Position numbers and translations under genes: made by a program. The notes beneath the pieces are model-generated. The model made no database searches. It saw only the letters and a program-made list of their open reading frames with translations, and was not told the origin of the DNA. From Clostridia bacterium (GTDB lineage: Bacteria; Bacillota; Clostridia; Oscillospirales; Acutalibacteraceae), in NCBI GenBank assembly GCA_017548045.1, contig JAFYNR010000010.1:1-35270 (forward strand): DNA of 35,270 nucleotides, written 5' to 3'. Numbering within the stretch: the first letter of the stretch is position 1; the number at the start of each line of letters is the position of its first letter. Shown here in pieces: positions 29,410-35,270 of the stretch.

Positions 29410-30669
29410 TTATGGATGGCAATTTCCGCAGGGTGAATATCCTGCAGCAATAGCTTCATCTCTTGTTCCATAGAACTCCTTTTTATTTTCTTCTTTCATC
29501 TTTCCGACAGAAGAACAGTCGGGGTAATGGAACTTCATACTGCTGGGGTTGATATTCAATATATAAGTAACATTAGATGAAATCGGTTTTTGTGTAGCGG
29601 CAACAGTAGGTTTTTGCGTAGTTGTCGGTTTCTTTGTCGTTTGCTCCATAGGAGGTCCCGAACTGCTGCCGTCAGCATAATTTATGGTTATACCCGGCTG
29701 GGCATTGTAACAATAAACATTGAAACAAATACCATCACCATTATCCTCAACGGAATACGCTTCCATCTGAACACCGCTTGCAAGGAGATTATCGCCTTTG
29801 AAAATAGGTGTTACACGATAAAGAACGTGGTTTCCGGTTTCCTTGATGTAGTCGGCAACCATATTCTCAAAGGGAAGCATACCTTCAACATTCATATATC
29901 GTGTTCCTGTTATGAGGTTTTTCTCGTTTGCGTTTTCACCGGTTAACTGCCATCCGATAAGGTGGCAGCGATTATAAAGATAGTTACCATCGATACCTGC
30001 ATATTTTACGGTATGCCAACCCGAAGGTTTAACCGAGCCAATGTTACCACGCTCACCCGTAGGCATAAGGTCTTTGCCGATACAAGCATAGGCAACTCCG
30101 CAGCGACCCTTACTATCAAGAGACGCATATCTCTCAAAAGAAGATGTCGTTTTGTCTGCATTCGAGAAGCCGGGTTGATTATTATTTACTGTAACATACG
30201 GCTTATTTGAAAAAGCAGGAATCTTACTCAAGTCAACCTTTGCGTTTGTTGTAATTGCCGTATTGGTTGTGGTTTGCTTTGTAGTGCTTTGCTGTGTCGT
30301 TTTTTCGGTCGTTGAGGGCTTTGTAGTGTTGGATGTCGCTGAAGTTGTTGCTGTGCTTGTAACGACTGTTTCAGCGTTATTTTCGCTGTTTATAAGCGTT
30401 ACGGATTCCTCTGGTACAATATCTATGTCGTTTTGCGTTGAGTTCTCTAATGCGGTTGTGAATTCATCAATTAAAGCTTGTGTTACCGCTTCGGTTGTTG
30501 TAGTAAATGCATCTGTGTTCTTTGCAACATCAACTATGGCGGAAATAAAAATTCCACCGAAGAACAAAACCACAAGAGCTATCATCGCAGCAAAATATGT
30601 AACAAAGAATTTTTTAATTTTGCCCATGCTTTTGTATTTGGCAAAAGCTCTCTTCAATTTTTCAAGCAT
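29410..30669 (-). CDS. Membrane-anchored DNA/RNA non-specific endonuclease
   Basis: The 419-residue protein has an N-terminal anchor helix (FVTYFAAMIALVVLFFGGIFISAIV, about 23-47), a Thr/Ser-rich linker (about 55-145), then a DNA/RNA non-specific nuclease domain at about 150-330 with YNRCHLIGWQLTGENANEKNLITGTRYMN (NRCHLIG replaces the usual DRGH) and a C-terminal zinc motif (FHYPDCSSVGKM ... AIAAGYSPCGNCHP) like Ada-type metal-binding tails. It would act outside the membrane, degrading DNA during competition or uptake. It overlaps the next upstream gene by eight bases. Exported nucleases of this build are common in Clostridia. Confidence 0.88.
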   Translation of the reverse strand: MLEKLKRAFAKYKSMGKIKKFFVTYFAAMIALVVLFFGGIFISAIVDVAKNTDAFTTTTEAVTQALIDEFTTALENSTQNDIDIVPEESVTLINSENNAETVVTSTATTSATSNTTKPSTTEKTTQQSTTKQTTTNTAITTNAKVDLSKIPAFSNKPYVTVNNNQPGFSNADKTTSSFERYASLDSKGRCGVAYACIGKDLMPTGERGNIGSVKPSGWHTVKYAGIDGNYLYNRCHLIGWQLTGENANEKNLITGTRYMNVEGMLPFENMVADYIKETGNHVLYRVTPIFKGDNLLASGVQMEAYSVEDNGDGICFNVYCYNAQPGITINYADGSSSGPPMEQTTKKPTTTQKPTVAATQKPISSNVTYILNINPSSMKFHYPDCSSVGKMKEENKKEFYGTRDEAIAAGYSPCGNCHP

Positions 30670-31075
30670 TTCTTACATAAACCTCCTCGGTAATTTTTTC
30701 GTGTGAGCTTCCCTCAAAATCCTTTGATTCAACCAGAGTCCAATTCCTCAAATCAATATCAAAAGTCAAATCAAACGGATATGCTCTGTTCCATTTGTAG
30801 AGAATTATCATTTCAACTGAAACTTCAATTTCAGAAACCGATAAATCTTCAACAAAGCAAAACTCACCTTGGATTGCTTCGCTAATAAAATCATCAGAAA
30901 TATTTATGTGCGGAGCATCGTTTTCTGTGAACTGCTTGGCAGAATAGTGGTTCATCCACAATTTTGATTTTGATGAAAACTGCACTATTCTTTCTCTCAA
31001 GACACGGTCTTGACTCTGTCTTCGACCACCGAACAGCATACCCATTCGGTCATCGACACAAGAAATAAGAATCAT
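30662..31075 (-). CDS. Conserved Clostridial protein, unknown
   Basis: The 137-residue protein starts MILISCVDDRMGMLFGGRRQSQDRVLRERI and has SKLWMNHYSAKQF, EFCFVED, IILYKWNRAYPFDLTFDIDL and EGSSHEKITEEVYVRNA. These runs recur in a Firmicutes family often mis-labelled 'ribonuclease Z', usually next to an endonuclease gene, as here. The stop overlaps the nuclease start by eight bases, so the two are coupled; it may be a partner or immunity factor. Its promoter is at 31109-31137. AGGTGA precedes the ATG. Confidence 0.75.
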   Translation of the reverse strand: MILISCVDDRMGMLFGGRRQSQDRVLRERIVQFSSKSKLWMNHYSAKQFTENDAPHINISDDFISEAIQGEFCFVEDLSVSEIEVSVEMIILYKWNRAYPFDLTFDIDLRNWTLVESKDFEGSSHEKITEEVYVRNA

Positions 31076-31108
31076 AAAAAATCACCTCAAGAAAAGAATA
31101 ACAAAAAC

Positions 31109-31178
31109 AAAGTACAATATTCAGTACATTAAGTCAAATTCAAGCTGCAACCAAACAAAAATATCATTACAATTGTAA
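31109..31178. promoter_or_regulatory. Divergent control region with palindrome
   Basis: A minus-strand TTGACT (31137-31132), 17 bases, TACTTT (31114-31109) promoter overlaps repeated GTACT words. At 31167-31178 TTACAATTGTAA is a perfect 12-bp palindrome between the nuclease unit and the XRE gene. The repressor at 31277 is the likely reader; that is inference. Confidence 0.55.
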
Positions 31179-31276
31179 CATACATGCATTACAAAATACA
31201 AGTCCGTTGCTTACACCAGACAAGTACAAAACCTTTAAAATGAGTAGTAAAATATACTCAAGGGAGGTGTGGACTT

Positions 31277-31591
31277 GTGGATACCAATTTAAAGTTAGAA
31301 AAACTACTTGAAGAAAAAGGCTGGACAAAATACAGACTTGCTAAAGAAAGTGGATTAAGCGAATCCACCATTATTAATATGTTTGCAAGAAACACCGTTC
31401 CGACAATTGCATCACTTGAAGTAATATGCAAAGCATTTAGAATTACAATGTCACAATTCTTTGCAGACGATGAAATGATAGAACTCTCACCCGAGCTGAA
31501 TGAGCTTTTCCAGCAATGGTCTTTACTTTCTGACGAACAGAAAGAAGCAGTAATGAAAATAATAAAAACAATGAATAATAGCCAAACATAA
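31277..31591 (+). CDS. Cro/C1-type (XRE) transcriptional regulator
   Basis: This 104-residue protein has an N-terminal HTH_XRE domain (LEKLLEEKGWTKYRLAKESGLSESTIINMFARNTVPTIASLEVICKAF, residues 7-55) and a short acidic C-terminal tail with a predicted helix (LSDEQKEAVMKIIKTM). It starts at GTG 31277, nine bases after GGGAGG. Facing away from the nuclease unit, it probably represses the divergent region with its palindrome and itself. A terminator follows at 31594. It may equally be the target of the ImmA protease; the ImmA partner is usually next to it, and this one is 15 kb away. Confidence 0.88.
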   Translation: MDTNLKLEKLLEEKGWTKYRLAKESGLSESTIINMFARNTVPTIASLEVICKAFRITMSQFFADDEMIELSPELNELFQQWSLLSDEQKEAVMKIIKTMNNSQT

Positions 31592-31593
31592 CG

Positions 31594-31626
31594 AAAGGGA
31601 CCGCACACGGATGCAGTCCCTTTTTT
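31594..31626 (+). terminator. Terminator after XRE gene
   Basis: AAAGGGAC/GTCCCTTT (31594-31601, 31616-31623) followed by a TTTTTT run. Confidence 0.85.
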
Positions 31627-31653
31627 ATGCAAATTTCAATACATTAATCATCA

Positions 31654-31730
31654 AAAAAGCAAATCATACGATATGCGAAAACAAAAAGCAAATCATACGA
31701 TATGAAAAAATAAAAAGCAAATCATACGAT
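31654..31730. repeat. Three direct repeats at 29-bp spacing near element junction
   Basis: AAAAAGCAAATCATACGAT occurs at 31654, 31683 and 31712. The first two extend by ATG. The spacer is AT-rich. Multiple short direct repeats near a tRNA gene resemble integrase arm-binding sites, and this lies at the drop in AT content before the chromosomal genes. An operator array is an alternative. Confidence 0.65.
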
Positions 31731-31765
31731 TACCATTTTATCAATAGCAAAAACCAAAATAAAAA

Positions 31766-31837
31766 AAGGCTTCTTATCACTATTCTAAGCCGCCCACAAA
31801 CATAAGTTTGAGAAAAGCAAAAGTGGTAAGAAGCCTT
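31766..31837 (-). terminator. Long hairpin near tRNA-Leu, terminator or att-related
   Basis: AAGGCTTCTTATCACT (31766-31781) pairs with AGTGGTAAGAAGCCTT (31822-31837), 16 of 16 counting one G-T, loop 40 bases with an inner CAAAC/GTTTG hairpin. On the minus strand a T7 run follows. A terminator of read-through from tRNA-Leu fits, but the large loop is atypical, so an attachment-site remnant is also possible. Confidence 0.5.
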
Positions 31838-31862
31838 ATATATCAACGGTTTCAAGCAAAAA

Positions 31863-31901
31863 AAGAGAAAGACTTTTTTGTATCAAAATAGTCTTTCTCT
31901 T
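31863..31901 (-). terminator. Terminator of tRNA-Leu(CAG)
   Basis: A perfect 12-bp AAGAGAAAGACT/AGTCTTTCTCTT stem, then a T-run, directly follows the CCA end of the tRNA gene. Confidence 0.85.
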
Positions 31902-31902
31902 A

Positions 31903-31989
31903 TGGTGCGGATAACAGGACTTGAACCTGCACGAACTTGCGCCCATTAGAACCTGAATCTAACGCGTCTGCCAATTCCGCCATATCCGC
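31903..31989 (-). tRNA. tRNA-Leu, anticodon CAG
   Basis: The minus strand folds as an 87-base class II tRNA with CCA encoded (31905-31903). Acceptor stem GCGGATA/TATCCGC is perfect; the D arm is GCG(n)CGC with a GGCAGA loop; the anticodon stem TTAGA/TCTAA encloses TTCAGGT (CAG anticodon); a long variable arm and a T arm with GTTCAAGTCC follow. It reads CUG. It is the first chromosomal gene after the element, and a likely candidate as integration target; the gene itself is complete. Confidence 0.95.
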
Positions 31990-32058
31990 ATATATCTCCC
32001 CTGATTTTTACACGGCGGGGCACCGAGGCGGAGCACACAGCTTTTTCCGCTTACAAAA

Positions 32059-32082
32059 AGAGGATTCCTTGCGGAATCCTCT
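32059..32082 (-). terminator. Terminator of tRNA-Leu(GAG)
   Basis: AGAGGATTCC/GGAATCCTCT with a four-base loop and TTTTTG on the minus strand, one base after the tRNA CCA. Confidence 0.88.
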
Positions 32083-32083
32083 C

Positions 32084-32167
32084 TGGTGCGAGAGACGGGA
32101 CTTGAACCCGTACGGGATTACCACACGCCCCTCAAACGTGCGCGTCTGCCGATTCCGCCACTCTCGC
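32084..32167 (-). tRNA. tRNA-Leu, anticodon GAG
   Basis: An 84-base class II tRNA with encoded CCA. Acceptor GCGAGAG/CTCTCGC is perfect; anticodon stem CACGT/GCGTG (one G-U) encloses TTGAGGG (GAG anticodon); a long variable arm and a GTTCAAGTCC T loop are visible. It reads CUC and CUU. It precedes tRNA-Leu(CAG) in the same orientation, each with its own terminator. Confidence 0.95.
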
Positions 32168-32282
32168 ATATCTTGTTCGCTCGGAACGTTGCCTATTATA
32201 GCAAACCCGTCGGCAGTTGTCAATACCTTTTTTGAAAATTTTTTAATTATTTTTCAAAAACTTTTATTATTACTTTTCGGAA

Positions 32283-33875
32283 TTATTCTGCGGCATTCAA
32301 GGCGGTATTCACGGCTATTTCTCTGAACACCGGCGCACAGCTCACGGCACCCTCTCCCCCGTCTTCTATGAGAACGGCAACCGCATACTTCGGCTCATTC
32401 GCAGGAAACCAGCCGGCAAACCATGCGTTATATATTTCTTCGCCGTTTTCCGTTTTTCCCGTCTGCGCCGTTGCGGTCTTGCCTGCCGCAGTAACGTAAT
32501 CATTCTGCACACGTCTGCCGCTGCCTTCGGTAACAACAGCTTTCAGACATTCGCAAAGAACCTGTGCCGTATGGGAGGATATTATCTGTATGCGCTCGCC
32601 GTAATCTTTTCTGCGTGTAAAGTTGCCTTCTGCATCAACCTCCCCTTCGGTAAGACAGGGCTTGCAGTATATTCCGCCCCTTGCGATTGCCGCAAACGCC
32701 GCACAAAGCTGAACGGGGGTTGCGGTAAGACTGCCCTGACCGAAAGAAAGATTTGCAACCGCCGCCTTTGAATCAAGCTCATCTGCGGCAGGCAGGACTC
32801 CCGAATCGGATTTTATTCCGTCTGCAAGAATAATTTCTCTGCCAAAGCCGAATTTTTCCGCAGTTGAAACAATGTTACTGCCGCCCGTTTTATTTGCAAG
32901 GGCAATAAAATACGTATTGCAGGAATCCGCTATTGCGCCCCGCATATCAAGCAGACCGTGGCCGTCTTTCTTATGGCAGTTAAAGGTAACTCCGTTGAGA
33001 GTAACACTGCCCGTACAGCAGTATTGAAAATTTTCAATTCCCTTTTCCGTTGCCGCCGCAGCAACAACAGGCTTGAACACCGAGCCTACGCTGAAGGGCA
33101 GAAGGGCACGGTTGATGAGAGGAGAATTCTCATCGTTGAGGCTTGCGGAAATATTATTTTGGTCAAAAGCGGGTCTTGACACGCATGCACGGATACCGCC
33201 GCTTTCAATATCAATCACAACCGCCGCACCCCTTACGCATCCCGAAGCATCAAGGGCAGTCTCCGCAATTTTCTGTATATCCTTATCTATGGTAAGCACC
33301 ACACCGTTTTTCGGTATTCCGTTGCCTTCAACACGGATTTCGCTTCCCATAAGCGCCCTGCCCCGTGCATTGCTCTCAAAACGCACAGTAACACGGGAAA
33401 GCTTCTCACCCAGCAGGCTGTTATAAGCCTTTTCGATTCCGCTTACTCCCCTGCCTTCACCGTCAAGGTAGCCGATAATATGGCAGGCAAGGGAATCCGA
33501 ATACCTTTCGGGCACGGAAATCTCTTTGATATCATCATTTTCCGCAACGTGGGAATCAATCCGCACGGCAACGCACTTTCCCTCCGCCATACGCTCGGTC
33601 AGTGAATCGAAAACATCGGGCATAACCTTGCCTTTAAGCTGACCCAGTGCATAGCCCGAGGGCTTTGCGGCGGCATAAAGACTTGTTCCGCCGTTGGTGA
33701 GAGGCTGCATATTGCAATCGTAAACCGTTCCTCTCAGCGTTGCAAGGTCAACCGTCATTGATGAAAAGGAATTTGCCGCCTGCCGTGGCTCAGAAACAAG
33801 CTCTGCCATACGCAAGCCCGTAACCGAAAACAGCGTTATAAGCGCAAGCATAACTGCCACGGCACGTTTTTTCAT
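32283..33875 (-). CDS. Class B penicillin-binding protein (transpeptidase)
   Basis: The 530-residue cell-wall transpeptidase starts at ATG 33875 (MKKRAVAVML), about nine bases after GGGGAG; the longer frame to 34007 lacks a ribosome site. An uncleaved N-terminal membrane anchor is at 3-22. The penicillin-binding motifs are S265-V-F-K268, S318-C-N320 and K466-T-A (KTATAQTG) in place of the usual KTG. The dimerisation domain (LRGTVYDCNMQPLT) follows the anchor. Its domain order and spacing match PBP2/SpoVD-like enzymes. It is GC-rich and shows no sign of recent transfer, so it belongs to the chromosome. Its exact role (growth, division or spore) is not clear. Confidence 0.9.
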   Translation of the reverse strand: MKKRAVAVMLALITLFSVTGLRMAELVSEPRQAANSFSSMTVDLATLRGTVYDCNMQPLTNGGTSLYAAAKPSGYALGQLKGKVMPDVFDSLTERMAEGKCVAVRIDSHVAENDDIKEISVPERYSDSLACHIIGYLDGEGRGVSGIEKAYNSLLGEKLSRVTVRFESNARGRALMGSEIRVEGNGIPKNGVVLTIDKDIQKIAETALDASGCVRGAAVVIDIESGGIRACVSRPAFDQNNISASLNDENSPLINRALLPFSVGSVFKPVVAAAATEKGIENFQYCCTGSVTLNGVTFNCHKKDGHGLLDMRGAIADSCNTYFIALANKTGGSNIVSTAEKFGFGREIILADGIKSDSGVLPAADELDSKAAVANLSFGQGSLTATPVQLCAAFAAIARGGIYCKPCLTEGEVDAEGNFTRRKDYGERIQIISSHTAQVLCECLKAVVTEGSGRRVQNDYVTAAGKTATAQTGKTENGEEIYNAWFAGWFPANEPKYAVAVLIEDGGEGAVSCAPVFREIAVNTALNAAE

Positions 33876-33991
33876 AAAAAAATCACTCCCCGTAATATTT
33901 TGACACAAGGAGTAAAGAATTATTATTCGGTTAATAATTTGTTTCGCAGGGTGTGATACCCTCATCACGCCGTCAGAATCTACGGCTTTGC

Positions 33992-34013
33992 GGCGGCTTG
34001 TGAGCAAGCCGCC
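33992..34013. repeat. Short perfect intergenic palindrome
   Basis: GGCGGCTTG-TGAG-CAAGCCGCC is a nine-bp hairpin in the PBP-YchF gap. It has the look of a dispersed intergenic repeat of gut Clostridia; no T-run follows, so it is not a usual terminator. Confidence 0.6.
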
Positions 34014-34025
34014 CTACAACGAAAT

Positions 34026-34050
34026 AAGGACAGCCGCAAGGGCTGTCCTT
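34026..34050 (-). terminator. Terminator after ychF
   Basis: AAGGACAGCC/GGCTGTCCTT, five-base loop, TTATTTCG on the minus strand. A GGACAGCC sequence recurs at the right edge (about 35257), probably the start of another such hairpin cut off. Confidence 0.75.
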
Positions 34051-34061
34051 AAACTCACTGT

Positions 34062-35156
34062 TTATACATTAAATCTGAAAAGAACTACGTCGCCGTCTTT
34101 CATAACGTATTCCTTGCCCTCACTGCGGACAAGTCCCTTTTCTTTTGCGGCGGCGATTGAACCAAGCTCAATAAGGTCTTCGTAAGCAATAACCTCTGCT
34201 CTGATGAAGCCGCGTTCGAAATCGCTGTGAATCTTGCCTGCCGCCTGGGGTGCCTTCGTGCCCTTGGTGATAGTCCAGGCTCTTACCTCGGGCTGACCTG
34301 CGGTAAGATATGAAATAAGACCGAGAAGCGCATAGCTCTTTTTAACGAGAAGGTCAAGGCCGCCCGATTCAACGCCAAGCTCTTCAAGGAACATTTCTTT
34401 TTCATCCTTTTCAAGAGAAGCAATCTGTGCTTCAAGCTCGGCGCAGATGGGAAGCACCTCACTGCCCTCTGCTTCGGCAATGGTGCACACCTTCTTGTAA
34501 TGTGCGTTATTTTCAAGACCGCCGGCAAAATCGCTTTCGCTCATATTGCAGGCATAGATAACGGGCTTTGCGGTAAGAAGTGCAATTTCGGAAAGCCAGG
34601 CTTTTTCGTTTTCGTCACATTCCAGATTCCTTGCAGGAACGTTATCCTCAAGGCTCTGCTGAAGTCTTTTAAGGAATTCAAGCTCCGAAGCAAGGGTTTT
34701 ATCACCCTTGAGTGCCTTTGTGACACGGTCAATTCTGCGCTCAACCATTTCAATATCTGAAAGAATAAGCTCAAGATTGATGGTTTCAATATCTCTTTCG
34801 GGGTCGATTGTTGCGTCAACGTGAACGATATCGTCATCCTCAAAGCAGCGTACAACGTGAATAACCGCATCAACCTCACGGATATGTGAAAGGAATTTGT
34901 TACCCAGACCCTCGCCCTTTGAAGCGCCTCTTACAAGACCTGCAATATCAACGAACTCAATGAATGCGGGAGTTATTTTAACGGGATTGTAAAGCTCTGC
35001 AAGCTTATCAAGCCTTTCATCGGGAACGTTTACAACGCCTACGTTGGGCTCGATTGTGCAGAAAGCGTAGTTTGCAGACTGAGCGCCCGCATTTGTTATT
35101 GCATTGAAAAGCGTACTCTTGCCTACGTTGGGAAGACCGACTATACCCAGTTTCAT
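34062..35156 (-). CDS. ychF: Ribosome-associated GTPase/ATPase YchF
   Basis: The 364-residue translation-linked P-loop protein has G1 GLPNVGKST at 6-14, [17 protein letters not shown] (G3 region) and an N-x-S-E variant ACNMSES of the G4 motif, typical of YchF/OLA1, which prefers ATP. A coiled insert and a C-terminal TGS domain ([25 protein letters not shown] ... [13 protein letters not shown]) complete it. Length is as in Escherichia coli (363). AAGGAG lies 11 bases before the ATG. It is a universal housekeeping gene and confirms that this end is chromosome. Confidence 0.97.
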   Translation of the reverse strand: MKLGIVGLPNVGKSTLFNAITNAGAQSANYAFCTIEPNVGVVNVPDERLDKLAELYNPVKITPAFIEFVDIAGLVRGASKGEGLGNKFLSHIREVDAVIHVVRCFEDDDIVHVDATIDPERDIETINLELILSDIEMVERRIDRVTKALKGDKTLASELEFLKRLQQSLEDNVPARNLECDENEKAWLSEIALLTAKPVIYACNMSESDFAGGLENNAHYKKVCTIAEAEGSEVLPICAELEAQIASLEKDEKEMFLEELGVESGGLDLLVKKSYALLGLISYLTAGQPEVRAWTITKGTKAPQAAGKIHSDFERGFIRAEVIAYEDLIELGSIAAAKEKGLVRSEGKEYVMKDGDVVLFRFNV

Positions 35157-35270
35157 ATATCTTCATTCTCCTTCGGAATTTATTCATTCAACTTGCGATT
35201 ATATCACATAATCGGTATTTCCACAAGAGATTAAATGAATTTTTTAGCAAGAAAAAGGACAGCCGTCAGG

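Noticed and set aside
30263-30706. Plus-strand Val-rich frame
   Set aside because: Antisense of the Thr-rich linker and anchor of the nuclease; composition is the complement of Thr/Ser codons.
31654-31730. CRISPR array in the three 29-bp-spaced repeats
   Set aside because: Repeats are adjacent with seven to ten bases between them, too short for spacers; no cas genes.
32008-32223. Minus-strand frame across tRNA-Leu(GAG)
   Set aside because: Lies over a tRNA and its terminator; not coding.
33992-34013. Terminator for PBP or ychF
   Set aside because: Stem lacks a T-run; listed as intergenic repeat instead.

Overview
The window reads as the early half of a temperate-phage-like element with a large accessory (cargo) block, joined on the right to ordinary chromosome of a low-to-moderate-GC Bacillota, most likely a gut Clostridia (Oscillospiraceae/Ruminococcus-like). 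The host assignment is inference from protein families, AGGAGG-type ribosome binding sites and gene order; no rRNA is present.

Region 1 (1-18.0 kb, all minus strand, so transcription runs right to left and off the left edge) is a phage replication and packaging-entry module. In transcription order it holds an SOS-type cassette (small protein, DNA polymerase IV, 82-aa companion), an ImmA/IrrE protease, a two-part protein with a C-terminal helical domain, DUF3848, two unknown small genes, a sigma-70-region-4-like protein, a small basic protein, an SNF2 helicase, a coiled-coil protein, a Cys-cluster protein, a family A DNA polymerase, a DUF4406-like protein, a primase/D5-type SF3 helicase, a VRR-NUC nuclease, a small helical protein, a DUF1492 regulator, an HNH endonuclease, the P27-family terminase small subunit, metK and a partial uracil-DNA-glycosylase-like gene. 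Large terminase, portal and structural genes would lie beyond base 1. No integrase is visible.

Region 2 (18.1-24.7 kb) is cargo. A free-standing RNA polymerase alpha-CTD-like gene (minus) diverges, across a striking symmetric double promoter, from a plus-strand series: Cys-phosphatase, macro domain plus helical C-terminal domain, VWA protein, tiny membrane protein, 22-residue-repeat/CFI-box protein, NYN nuclease, ParB/sulfiredoxin-like protein and a small unknown protein. Extended -10 promoters of the form GTGATATAAT recur across this block and the next, which suggests common control.

Region 3 (24.7-31.6 kb) is defence- and nuclease-related: a HinfI-like (GANTC) restriction enzyme and its convergent adenine methyltransferase, a DUF262/DUF1524/DUF4268 GmrSD-like type IV restriction protein, a membrane-anchored DNA/RNA non-specific endonuclease with a small partner, and a divergent Cro/C1-type repressor.

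Region 4 (31.6-35.3 kb) is the right junction and chromosome: three 29-bp-spaced direct repeats and a long hairpin, then two tRNA-Leu genes (CAG and GAG, each with its own terminator), a class B penicillin-binding protein and the GTPase YchF. These last genes are visibly more GC-rich than the element.
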